A DNA stretch of 64,000 bases, taken from the NCBI GenBank assembly GCA_910575705.1, contig CAJTFG010000003.1:214111-278110 (forward strand), given 5' to 3'. The notes below the pieces were generated by a model that saw nothing but the letters and a program-made list of their open reading frames with translations, did no database searches and was not told the origin of the DNA. A program made the translations under genes and the position numbers. Shown piece by piece: positions 17,872-25,337 of this stretch; within the stretch, counting starts at the first letter, position 1, and each line of letters starts with the position of its first letter. This stretch comes from Erysipelotrichales bacterium (GTDB lineage: Bacteria > Bacillota_I > Bacilli_A > Erysipelotrichales > Erysipelotrichaceae).

Positions 17872-18684
17872 ATGTCTGTAAAAGATAAAAAATATTTTAC
17901 AAGCGGCGAATTTGCGAAAATATGCGGCATACCTAAACACGTGCTATATCACTATGATGATATCGATCTTTTTAAGCCTGCCATTATCAAGGAAAACGGT
18001 TATCGCTATTACTCTCATCATCAATATGACACCTTTTCCATCATATCCCTGTTAAAGCATTTCGGGATGTCGCTTTCCGATATTAAGATCTATCTGAAAC
18101 AGCGCTCACCTCAGCTGCTTTTAAAAGTGCTGGAAGAAAAAGATCAGGAAATCCAAAAAGAGATACGCCGTTTAAAAAATACAAGAGATTTCATACAGAG
18201 CATAAAAGAGACGACACAGTATGCTCTGCAGGCGGATACCCGAGAGATCAAGCTCGTCTCATTACCGGAAGAACTGCTGCTGTGCAGTGAAAATACCGAA
18301 GGCAGCAAAAGCTTTGCGTCCTATATGGAAGAATACGCGAACTTTTGTCAAGATAACTATCTTGCTCATGGCGATCGCGTCGGAGTGATGTTCGATATCA
18401 ATAGACTGCGCCAAAAGCAATATTTGGGATTCCAATATTTATTCACGCGCGCAAAACATAAAAAAAGCGGAAACATACGCAAGAGGAAAGCAGGACAATA
18501 CTTGCTGACATACTATAAAGGAAGTTATGAACACATTCACGAGGCATATGAACGGATGCTGCAATATGCGCAAACACATGCCATTCCGTTAGGCAAATAT
18601 GCTTATGAAGAATATATGATCGCGGATTTCTCACAATGCAACTGTGATGAATACATCACCTTGATCTATATGGAAACATGCTGA
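17872..18684 (+). CDS. MerR-family transcriptional regulator with effector domain
   Basis: The 270-residue protein has the MerR winged helix at residues 8-75 (FTSGEFAKICGIPKHVLYHYDDIDLFKP, then the Arg/Tyr-rich wing NGYRYYSHHQ), a coiled-coil dimer helix (residues about 80-115) and a C-terminal domain of about 150 residues in the GyrI-like/BmrR position that probably binds drugs. It lies divergent to the heterodimeric ABC exporter with a MerR operator between them, so it very likely controls that exporter. Start supported by AAGGGGGTG. Confidence 0.9.
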   Translation: MSVKDKKYFTSGEFAKICGIPKHVLYHYDDIDLFKPAIIKENGYRYYSHHQYDTFSIISLLKHFGMSLSDIKIYLKQRSPQLLLKVLEEKDQEIQKEIRRLKNTRDFIQSIKETTQYALQADTREIKLVSLPEELLLCSENTEGSKSFASYMEEYANFCQDNYLAHGDRVGVMFDINRLRQKQYLGFQYLFTRAKHKKSGNIRKRKAGQYLLTYYKGSYEHIHEAYERMLQYAQTHAIPLGKYAYEEYMIADFSQCNCDEYITLIYMETC

Positions 18685-18710
18685 AAAAAAGGACAGGATC
18701 TGTCCTTTTA
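18684..18710. terminator. Bidirectional intrinsic terminator
   Basis: AAAAAAGGACAG-GAT-CTGTCCTTTT lies between the convergent MerR and ABC-2 permease genes, with A and T tracts on both sides. Confidence 0.85.
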
Positions 18711-19346
18711 AAATTCCTTTTTCATCATGATCCGGCAGGAAGCGTTTACCGATAACAGACCTATCAGCACCGATGCGATCGGCAGAATATACAAGCCGTA
18801 TCGCTCGATAAATACCGGATTGAACAAGGAATCCATGTAAGGCTCCAAACCATAGGCAAGACAACCGACAAAAAGAAAGATCATCATGATTACAAGGCGT
18901 GCCTTATTGCTGCCGAAACGAAACATCAACGGCAGCATGAGACATACTAATATATTCACTGAAAAAACAGACATCACTACCAGCCATGTAAACGAGGAGA
19001 GATCCGCATCGCTAAACCGCTGCGGAAACAGCTTCAGCATGATCACTCCCAAACATAAAGACAGAAGTATACCGACGGCATACAGCAGCAACGCTAAAAC
19101 GTACTTACTCATAACCAGATCGTTTTTCGTCAAAGGCAATGTCAATGCATAAGAATCAAAATCTGCCATTTCATCATAAGCGTATGCCGTAATGATGATA
19201 AATATAATAAGGAACACGCCGCCGAATACGATCATATCCAGCTGTTCATTCTGATATGCCAGAAAAGCCGTCAGAAACGGGAAACAAGCATAGACTTTCA
19301 ACTGTCCACTCAAATTGTAAATATCCTTCAGCAACAAGCCTTTCAT
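18708..19346 (-). CDS. ABC-2 type transporter permease
   Basis: The 212-residue protein has about six hydrophobic helices and the opening MKGLLLKDIYNL and DEMADFDSYALTLPLTKNDLVMSKY motifs typical of the ABC-2 permeases that partner YtrB-like ATPases. It is the last gene of the gntR-ATPase-permease operon, one base after the ATPase stop, with AAAGGAGGATGC upstream. Substrate unknown; such systems often respond to cell-wall antibiotics or antimicrobial peptides. Confidence 0.88.
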   Translation of the reverse strand: MKGLLLKDIYNLSGQLKVYACFPFLTAFLAYQNEQLDMIVFGGVFLIIFIIITAYAYDEMADFDSYALTLPLTKNDLVMSKYVLALLLYAVGILLSLCLGVIMLKLFPQRFSDADLSSFTWLVVMSVFSVNILVCLMLPLMFRFGSNKARLVIMMIFLFVGCLAYGLEPYMDSLFNPVFIERYGLYILPIASVLIGLLSVNASCRIMMKKEF

Positions 19347-19347
19347 G

Positions 19348-20205
19348 TCAGCATCCTCCTTTCATCATATACAGCATGATATCTTCCAGTGTAGCCGAAT
19401 CGAACACCGCCGATGCAAACCGCTGTGATATCGCCTTTCGGTCTTTTACAAGAACGTTGATCGCATAGCTGGATTTCCGATATCCGATGATATCCTCCTC
19501 GCGCAGCTGCGCAAACTGCTCGGATGTTGCTCGTAAAATCCCGCAGTTATAAAGCAGCTCGTCTTTTTCCTGTGAAAGCAGTATCTTTCCCTGATGAAGC
19601 AAGACCACATAGTCGGCAACTTTTTCTATATCGCTGGTAATATGACTGGAAAACAAGATCGCATGTTCCTCATCCTGAACGAAATCTAAAAATATATCCA
19701 GTATTTCATCACGCACGACCGGATCCAAACCGGAAGTTGCCTCATCCAGCAGCAACAGTTTGGGATGATGGGATAGTGCGCAGGCGATGGACAATTTCAT
19801 CTTCATACCCTTGGAATATTCCTTGATCCTTTTTTTCAAAGGCAGAGAAAAGGTATTCTGAAACTGAAAAAACAAAGAAGAATCCCAATTTTTATAAATC
19901 TGTCCCATCACCTTATCGATCTTTTCCATACTCATATTTTCCGGAAACATGCTATCCGCAAAGACCGTTCCGATCATCTCCCGGCACTGCTTTTCATCAT
20001 CCGGCATATTCTTTCCGAATAAGCGTATCTCCCCGCTATCGATCGTAATAAGATGCAGCAATGCCTTCATGATCGTCGTCTTACCCGCTCCGTTTTCACC
20101 GATCAGTCCCACGATCATCCCTTTGGGCACGTGCATGCAAATATCCCGAAGCTGAAAATCTCCGTAACTCTTTGTTACCCGATTCATTTCCAATATATCA
20201 TCCAT
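19348..20205 (-). CDS. ABC transporter ATP-binding protein (YtrB-like)
   Basis: The 285-residue protein has GENGAGKTTIM (Walker A), YSKGMKMKLSIACAL (a signature variant common in this exporter class), LLLDEATSGLDP (Walker B/D-loop) and an H-loop in SSHITSDIEK. The C-terminal about 60 residues are an accessory domain. The ATG overlaps the gntR stop by one base (TGATG), so the two are translationally coupled. It energises the adjacent ABC-2 permease. Confidence 0.92.
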   Translation of the reverse strand: MDDILEMNRVTKSYGDFQLRDICMHVPKGMIVGLIGENGAGKTTIMKALLHLITIDSGEIRLFGKNMPDDEKQCREMIGTVFADSMFPENMSMEKIDKVMGQIYKNWDSSLFFQFQNTFSLPLKKRIKEYSKGMKMKLSIACALSHHPKLLLLDEATSGLDPVVRDEILDIFLDFVQDEEHAILFSSHITSDIEKVADYVVLLHQGKILLSQEKDELLYNCGILRATSEQFAQLREEDIIGYRKSSYAINVLVKDRKAISQRFASAVFDSATLEDIMLYMMKGGC

Positions 20206-20582
20206 CAGTATCTCTCCTTATATAGAAGTGTCAGAACTTCTATCATCTCTTCTTCTGAAATATCATTTGCGGCAGCGATATCCACCGCTTTCCCCAATAA
20301 TTCCTCCATCTGGCGACAGCTTTCTTCGCGAATGAGTTCTTTGTTCCTTCCCGCTACAAAGCTTCCCTTTCCCATAACCGTTTCAATAAATCCATCTCGT
20401 TCCAGCTCTTCATACGCTCTTTTTGTCGTAATGAGCGATATCCGTAGTTCCTTAGCCAAAACACGCATCGAGGGAAGGGCGTCCCCTTCCTTTAATGAAT
20501 CATTCATGATCAGATTTTTTATCTGTATCGTGATCTGTTCATAAATCGGTTTATCACTGGAATTACTGATAATGATATTCAT
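20205..20582 (-). CDS. GntR-family regulator, YtrA subfamily
   Basis: The 125-residue protein has the GntR winged helix (PIYEQITIQIKNLIMNDSLKEGDALPSMR and ITTKRAYEELERDGFIETVMGKGSFV) with a short C-terminal dimerisation tail, as in the YtrA subfamily. In this family the regulator represses its own operon, which encodes an ABC exporter, and the gene order here is the same. A perfect inverted repeat lies just upstream at 20601-20629. Confidence 0.92.
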   Translation of the reverse strand: MNIIISNSSDKPIYEQITIQIKNLIMNDSLKEGDALPSMRVLAKELRISLITTKRAYEELERDGFIETVMGKGSFVAGRNKELIREESCRQMEELLGKAVDIAAANDISEEEMIEVLTLLYKERY

Positions 20583-20600
20583 ACTATATCTCCTTCATCA

Positions 20601-20629
20601 ATATTGTATATATTGACTATATACAATAT
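20601..20629. promoter_or_regulatory. Inverted-repeat operator of the gntR-ABC operon
   Basis: A perfect 12-bp inverted repeat with a 5-bp centre: ATATTGTATATA-TTGAC-TATATACAATAT. It lies 19-47 bases upstream of the gntR ATG, overlapping the probable promoter. This matches the self-repression expected of YtrA-type regulators. Confidence 0.8.
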
Positions 20630-20712
20630 ACTTTTTTTGTGATCGGATGTCAAGATTCCTACTCATAATTTTTATTTTTCTTGTCCATACTAATGAACGA
20701 AAGGATGATAAT

Positions 20713-21465
20713 ATGAAACGTTTTGACTTACATGGGAAGGTCGCTTTAGTAAGCGGATGTTCTCAAGGTCTGGGATATGCTTGCGTGCTGACACTGGCAA
20801 GGCACGGTGCTGATATTTTCGGCGTCAGCATCGGAGATGACAGCAATCTGAAAAAAGAAGTAGAAGCATACGGTGTTCAATATCACGGGATCGCACTGTC
20901 TTTGACAACGCCGGGAGCGATCGATACCCTGATGAAGGAAGTCCTCGCTGCCTATGGACATGTCGACATCTTGTTAAACTTTGCCGGTATCATGAAAAAA
21001 GAACAGACACTGTGCTGTGATGAAGCCTGCTGGGATTCCTTGATGGATGTAAACCTAAAGGCCTCTTTCTTTTTATCACAAGCCGTGATAAAACAATTCC
21101 AAAAACAAGGCCACGGCGGCAAGATCATCAATGCCTCAGGCATACTTCCGAAGGAATATGACAGCTATACGCTTTATTGTATAAGCAAAGGCGGCATCGA
21201 TGCCATGACAAAATCGCTGGCCGCGCAGTTTGCTCATGAAGATATTCAGATCAATGCCATTCGATTCGGATTTATGACGACCGGTACTTCCTTGCAAACA
21301 GCGGACAACGGACATTATGACCATGCAATGCTTTCGCATATTCCCGCCGGACGCTGGGGATCCTATAAAGATGTGGACGGGCTGCTTCTTTTACTGGCTT
21401 CCCCTGCCGCAAACTACATGACTGGCTGCATCATCGCCATTGACGGCGGATATTCTATTTCATAA
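20713..21465 (+). CDS. SDR-family oxidoreductase (KduD/gluconate dehydrogenase-like)
   Basis: The 250-residue protein is a classical short-chain dehydrogenase: cofactor loop SGCSQGLG (TGxxxGIG type), NFAG, the catalytic Ser in NASG and the YxxxK pair in YCISK. Overall it resembles 2-dehydro-3-deoxy-gluconate or gluconate 5-dehydrogenases (DLHGKVALVSG, LASPAANYMTGCIIAIDGGYSI). It carries NAD(P)-dependent alcohol/ketone conversion of a sugar acid; the exact substrate is not shown. The ATG at 20713 follows AAAGGATG; the open frame upstream lacks a start signal. Alone on its transcript. Confidence 0.87.
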   Translation: MKRFDLHGKVALVSGCSQGLGYACVLTLARHGADIFGVSIGDDSNLKKEVEAYGVQYHGIALSLTTPGAIDTLMKEVLAAYGHVDILLNFAGIMKKEQTLCCDEACWDSLMDVNLKASFFLSQAVIKQFQKQGHGGKIINASGILPKEYDSYTLYCISKGGIDAMTKSLAAQFAHEDIQINAIRFGFMTTGTSLQTADNGHYDHAMLSHIPAGRWGSYKDVDGLLLLLASPAANYMTGCIIAIDGGYSIS

Positions 21466-21484
21466 AGGGAGTGATCCCTTTTTT
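21464..21484 (+). terminator. Intrinsic terminator after the SDR gene
   Basis: AAAGGGA-GTGA-TCCCTTT followed by TTT; short but strong hairpin right after the stop codon. Confidence 0.85.
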
Positions 21485-21539
21485 ATGGTAAGATATAGAT
21501 AAAGGATCGTATATAGGATCCGGCATTCCTTTTTAAAGA

Positions 21540-21824
21540 GCACGATTTCTGTTCATAATGGATTTATCTTGTATCTGACACAATTTCTTGAAGATTACGG
21601 TTCTTTGCCTGCTTTAAAATTTACCGAAGATAAGAGATTTTGGACTTCTACAACGATACAAAACCCAAAATGGGCGATTGCGGTTACAAATTCCGGAGGG
21701 TGCGATTGGATGTTTGCGATAGGAGAAGCAAATAGTGTAGCAAAGACCATGGGATCACAGCGTCCGGCTCTGATGATATTGGATAACTATGGTAAGTAGC
21801 ATAGTTCAAATAGCATGCAGAGGG
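21540..21824 (+). pseudogene. Decayed gene fragment, first copy of a tandem duplication
   Basis: The open frame here has no proper start and encodes about 85 residues: TISVHNGF at the left, QRPALMILDNYGK at the right (stop 21797-21799). The second copy (21948-22246) begins with the same GCACGATTTCT sequence and ends with the same CAGCGTCCGGCTCTGATGAT and a similar CAAATAgCATgCAGAGG tail, but the interiors differ greatly. It looks like the C-terminal end of a protein whose family I do not recognise; the RPALMI ending hints at a repeated surface or phage-type domain. Nothing upstream supports expression. Confidence 0.6.
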
Positions 21825-21947
21825 AATGGTAGAAAAAAAGATAGAATTTTATGCATAAGGGGAACTTTGTTTAAAACTCGGACTGGGATTCGTTTAAAGC
21901 GGTGAGGATTGGAGTTCGTTTCTAAGGTAGGTTCGGTCACTTTGGAG

Positions 21948-22246
21948 GCACGATTTCTACTCATCATGGCATCCTTACAAGGATGGCAGGGGGATATGGC
22001 GGCTCCATAGATTCTGCACTACAGTGGATAAACATGCTGCCGTCTTCTCCCGGTGCAGACTTCGTGTTTCAATCGACAGCTTACAACGATATCGCTCTCC
22101 ATGGAAACCGCAGCGTTTATGCCATCACTCTTGCCGGTGGTACTTCCTTTGCAGGAGGAGCTTATGAGACCATGCGCATGCAGCGTCCGGCTCTGATGAT
22201 ATTAAGATAGCTATGATAGGTATTATAGCTCAAATAACATACAGAG
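21948..22246 (+). pseudogene. Decayed gene fragment, second copy of a tandem duplication
   Basis: From an in-frame stop at 21923-21925 the frame reads GGTISTHHGILTRM, then ALHGNRSVYAITLAGG, and ends MQRPALMILR at 22210, about 95 residues. There is no convincing start or ribosome binding site. The Gly-rich, aromatic-spaced composition fits a beta-rich surface or fibre domain. Shared ends with the copy at 21540-21824 show a duplication with later divergence. Treated as a relic, not a functional gene. Confidence 0.6.
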
Positions 22247-22286
22247 GATTGGTGTTCGGCCACAAAGGTGAGGAAAGTATCCTAAT

Positions 22287-22330
22287 AAAAAGACTCCTTC
22301 ATAGCTTTTGCCATGAAAGAGTCTTTTTTT
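22287..22330. terminator. Bidirectional intrinsic terminator
   Basis: AAAGACTCcTTCAT and ATGAAaGAGTCTTT form a long stem around GCTTTTGC-type loop bases, followed by seven T. It could serve the relics on the left and the small membrane peptide gene on the right. Confidence 0.85.
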
Positions 22331-22341
22331 ATTTCAAATCC

Positions 22342-22434
22342 TTAAAAAAGCCGGTGAATCACCGCAATTAAAAGAATGTCCATAAGCAGGATCAGCCATA
22401 AGATCATGCTATACAGCATCGGATCTTTCTTCAT
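22342..22434 (-). CDS. 30-residue membrane peptide
   Basis: A minus-strand frame of 30 codons, MKKDPMLYSM then a hydrophobic helix ILWLILLMDILLIAVIH, ends RLF. AGAGGGTGATAG sits at ribosome-binding distance before the ATG, and a terminator follows. It is too short for homology by eye, but the start signal, clean single-helix topology and terminator support a real small membrane protein. It lies 44 bases downstream of the CAP-domain gene on the same strand and is probably co-transcribed with it. Confidence 0.55.
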   Translation of the reverse strand: MKKDPMLYSMILWLILLMDILLIAVIHRLF

Positions 22435-22478
22435 TCTATCACCCTCTGCTATATGGTATGAAAAAGAATATGTGCTTG

Positions 22479-23450
22479 CTAATGCACGAAGATCAGCGTC
22501 CACACCTTATTTTCACCTTCACCGATTACCGAAATGCCCAATTCCGTAAATTCCGGCGTTTGAATGATGGATTGATGCGTATCAGACGCCATCCAATCCT
22601 GAATGACCTCCCATGCACTCTGCTGTCCTTTCGCTACATTTTCCCCAGCTGCTTTATATTTATAATCATAGTCATCGAGAATCGTAAAACAAAGCTTTCC
22701 GTTAGGACGGTCATGACTGTAAAGCTGCTGAACTTCCTTGGCTCTCTCATACGTGACCTTCATCAAATCCGCGTTACCGAGTTCTACCGGCTCCAGACCC
22801 GCAGAAGCACGCATTTGATTTACGTATGTCAATACCTGCACGATCTCTGACAACTGCATCTCATCATAAGGAAGCTCTTGTAAATAGGCATATTCTTCCG
22901 GTATGGCCGCATGCGTACTCTTGATGATGGAAACCGTAAACGCGACCTCTGTGGTGTTGCCCGCTTCATCGCTCACGCTGCATGTCGTCTTTCGCTCACC
23001 GAGATAAGCCGTATCAAATTCCCCGCAGGAAATAGTCTCCCGAAGCTTTTCCGCTGCCGTATAATTATCTGAAACACGGATCCGTTTCTTGGTCTCTTCA
23101 TTCCAAATAAAGGGAATCCCCTGCCCCCATGTAAAGGAAGGAACTTCTATAAGCGGGGCTTCCGTATCCTTTATGCGGATCCGCAGTTTCATATATTGAT
23201 TATAAGTGATCTCGTAATCACCCGGTACTGCCTTGGGATAAGAACCCTCAATATATAAATAATCCTTATCTTCTTCCTCCAATGCCCGTCCGTTTTTCAA
23301 TACATAGGCATATGGATCAAACACATCATCCATTCCCAGTTCCACATATGTCTGCGATAATGTAAAATGCGGCTGCAATATTCCCGTTCCGGCACTGCCG
23401 CTGCAAAATGTCAAAAGGATCAGACACATTATCAGATACTTTTCTTTCAT
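22479..23450 (-). CDS. Secreted CAP-domain (SCP/PR-1) protein
   Basis: The 323-residue protein has an N-terminal signal sequence (MKEKYLIMCLILLTFCSGSAG), two Ig-like/DUF5011-type beta domains (VELGMDDVFDPYAYV; DNYTAAEKLRE to TVSIIKS) and a C-terminal CAP domain (about residues 195-323) with VNQMRASAGLEPVEL, SHDRPNG, AAGENVAKGQ and FTELGISVIGEGENKVWTLIF. Such YkwD-like proteins are secreted or wall-associated in Firmicutes; function undefined. AGGAGGTGCTGC precedes the ATG. Confidence 0.9.
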   Translation of the reverse strand: MKEKYLIMCLILLTFCSGSAGTGILQPHFTLSQTYVELGMDDVFDPYAYVLKNGRALEEEDKDYLYIEGSYPKAVPGDYEITYNQYMKLRIRIKDTEAPLIEVPSFTWGQGIPFIWNEETKKRIRVSDNYTAAEKLRETISCGEFDTAYLGERKTTCSVSDEAGNTTEVAFTVSIIKSTHAAIPEEYAYLQELPYDEMQLSEIVQVLTYVNQMRASAGLEPVELGNADLMKVTYERAKEVQQLYSHDRPNGKLCFTILDDYDYKYKAAGENVAKGQQSAWEVIQDWMASDTHQSIIQTPEFTELGISVIGEGENKVWTLIFVH

Positions 23451-23629
23451 GCAGCACCTCCTACTCTATAGAATATCGTAATCTTTTTTTCGTATCAATT
23501 ACTTTTTTTACAAATTTACAAAAAACATCGTAAATCCTCGAAATGCATATTTTCCCAGATTACTACCGATATTGCTAATTTCGACACAATTTGAGGGGAA
23601 TTAACCTATAATTTCATATAGGTGAGATT

Positions 23630-23956
23630 ATGAAGAAACTTGGTGATGTCATACAATCCGCGTTGGAAATGCGCAATTTAACACAAAAACAAGCAGCTGA
23701 TGACTTAAACATTACACCGCAGACATTTAACAGCTATGTTAAAAACCATCGTTATCCCGATATGGCGGTTCTAAGGAGCATCGCCGTCTATCTGGACTTG
23801 GATATGAATGCTATTTTAGGGCTTCATCCGGACGAAGACGAACAGATGATCGCCAACCGGCGAGAAGCGGTACTGATCAAAAATTTCCGTGTTTTGGATG
23901 AACGTCAAAAAAATCTGCTTGTAGAAATTGTAAAACTGATGTCAGAAGACAAATGA
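23630..23956 (+). CDS. Small XRE-family regulator
   Basis: The 108-residue protein has an HTH at residues 5-60 (GDVIQSALEMRNLTQKQAADDLNITPQTFNSYVKNHRYPDMAVLRSIAVYLD) and a short helical tail (DERQKNLLVEIVKLM) of the type found in Firmicute repressors. Start supported by TAGGTGAG. Targets are unknown; it stands alone with its own terminator and is divergent to the CAP-domain gene, with which it shares a 180-bp promoter region. Confidence 0.88.
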   Translation: MKKLGDVIQSALEMRNLTQKQAADDLNITPQTFNSYVKNHRYPDMAVLRSIAVYLDLDMNAILGLHPDEDEQMIANRREAVLIKNFRVLDERQKNLLVEIVKLMSEDK

Positions 23957-23987
23957 AAAATATCCTTGTTAACAGGATATTTTTTTA
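23956..23987. terminator. Bidirectional intrinsic terminator
   Basis: AAAAATATCCTG-like arms (AAATATCCTTGTTAACAGGATATTT) with flanking A and T runs, between the XRE gene and azlD. Confidence 0.85.
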
Positions 23988-24293
23988 TGCCGCATTATAC
24001 AACAGATCGACAGCGAAAGCCACTGCGCACGCTACCGCCGCAACGCACAGCAAGCTTTTTTCTCTGTATGCCATAAAGATCGCTGCAAGCGTACCGGCAA
24101 TCGCCGAAGGCAGCTGTGAGACCGATGTAAAAACCGCCGGAAATGTCATCGCTCCCAACACACTGTATGGAACATAAAATAAGAAGGAACGAACAAAACG
24201 ATTTTGAATTTGCCTTTGACATAAAGCGAGCGGCAGCACCCGGATCAAATACGTAACCCCCGCCATCACGATCATATAGGTAACTATCCTCAT
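23985..24293 (-). CDS. azlD: AzlD-type branched-chain amino acid exporter subunit
   Basis: The 102-residue protein has about four hydrophobic helices and the AzlD start TYLIRVLPLALC. It pairs with AzlC to export branched-chain amino acids or analogues. The ATG overlaps the azlC stop by 4 bases (ATGA), showing coupling. A longer open frame upstream lies entirely within azlC. Confidence 0.9.
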   Translation of the reverse strand: MRIVTYMIVMAGVTYLIRVLPLALCQRQIQNRFVRSFLFYVPYSVLGAMTFPAVFTSVSQLPSAIAGTLAAIFMAYREKSLLCVAAVACAVAFAVDLLYNAA

Positions 24294-25000
24294 TTTTTCA
24301 CCTCTTCTATCGGAAACAGCCAGGCACCGAGCGCAGCGGACAACAACGTGCATATGATGATGGAAAATCCCGATCCGATTGCCCATATATGCTCCATGCT
24401 TGCAAAAATACAGCTGCATACGATCGCGATCATAAGAACGATACGAACGGATCTCATCACCTTTGCCGGCGGCAAAATGATAGCGATAAACATGCCGTAT
24501 ATAGCAATACCCAGCGCATCACGCACTCCCAGTGGCAAGATGGAAGAAGCAAATCCGCCGAAAAACGTACCGATCGTCCAACAGAAGATCGGCAGCCCCA
24601 TCAATCCCCACATATAATGCTTCCCTATTTGCGTATGACGGCTGGCAACCGCAAAGATCTCATCGGTATTGCCAAACGCGATGATGCATCGATCAAATGT
24701 CGACATCTTATGATCCAACTTCTGTGACAACGCCAAAGACATAAGCGCATAGCGCAGGTTGATGATCAACTGCGTCATAGCCATCTCTATATAAGAAGCA
24801 TTCATAACGATCAGCTGCAATCCGGCAAACTGACCGGCACTCGTTACGTTCGTCAATGAGATAAGAACGGCTGTTTCAAGGGGAATCCCCTGACTGACAG
24901 CGGTCATGCCGAAAGCAAACGATACCGATAAGTATCCCAAAGCGATCGGCAAACCGTCCCGCACTCCCTTCTGAAAGCTATCAAAAATGTTATCCTGCAT
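24290..25000 (-). CDS. azlC: AzlC-type branched-chain amino acid exporter, large subunit
   Basis: The 236-residue protein (ATG at 25000 after GGGTGATATT) has the AzlC pattern: SFQKGVRDGLPIALGYLSVSFAFGM, TNVTSAGQFAGLQ, and MAMTQLIINLRYALMSLALSQ. With AzlD it forms an exporter for branched-chain amino acids. It is the first gene of a two-gene operon in the minus direction. Confidence 0.92.
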   Translation of the reverse strand: MQDNIFDSFQKGVRDGLPIALGYLSVSFAFGMTAVSQGIPLETAVLISLTNVTSAGQFAGLQLIVMNASYIEMAMTQLIINLRYALMSLALSQKLDHKMSTFDRCIIAFGNTDEIFAVASRHTQIGKHYMWGLMGLPIFCWTIGTFFGGFASSILPLGVRDALGIAIYGMFIAIILPPAKVMRSVRIVLMIAIVCSCIFASMEHIWAIGSGFSIIICTLLSAALGAWLFPIEEVKK

Positions 25001-25078
25001 AATATCACCCGACAATTGCAGTCCTATTATACTATAAAGACATGTGCAAGAAAACCTTACTTTTGCATCTGCCGCACA

Positions 25079-25107
25079 TAAAAAAGGACATTATGTCATG
25101 TCCTTTA
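25079..25107 (-). terminator. Intrinsic terminator after the split pfl genes
   Basis: AAAGGACA-TGACATAA-TGTCCTTT followed by a T run on the minus strand, overlapping the last codon of the glycyl-radical subunit gene. Confidence 0.85.
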
Positions 25108-25335
25108 AAAACGCTCATGCATCGTACGTGAAATAACTTCGTCCTGCTGTTCTTTGGTCAGCTTATTGAAATTGACCGCATAGCCGGAAACACGTATCGT
25201 AAGCTGAGGATATTTTTCCGGATGTGCCTGTGCATCCAGCAGCGTCGAACGATCGAATACATTGACATTCAAATGATGCCCTCCGTTTGCCGTATATCCA
25301 TCGATCATGGAAACCAAATTATCAACTCTTGACAT
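25105..25335 (-). CDS. Stand-alone glycyl-radical domain of pyruvate formate-lyase (GrcA-like)
   Basis: This 76-residue protein is the C-terminal domain of pyruvate formate-lyase as an independent gene: [47 protein letters not shown] with the radical Gly51, and [11 protein letters not shown]. It starts 2 bases after the stop of the catalytic-body gene, and its Shine-Dalgarno (AAAGGAGGAC) is made from the last codons of that gene, so expression is coupled. GrcA (YfiD) of E. coli is a related spare part, but there the main enzyme keeps its own domain. Here no other copy of the domain is seen in the window, so it is probably an obligatory subunit. Confidence 0.93.
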   Translation of the reverse strand: MSRVDNLVSMIDGYTANGGHHLNVNVFDRSTLLDAQAHPEKYPQLTIRVSGYAVNFNKLTKEQQDEVISRTMHERF

Positions 25336-25337
25336 CG

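Noticed and set aside
21540..22246. Possible CRISPR array or short tandem repeat array
   Set aside because: Only two copies of a roughly 290-base unit, with spacing far too large and interiors that read as protein; no short repeat-spacer pattern. No array was recognised elsewhere in the window.
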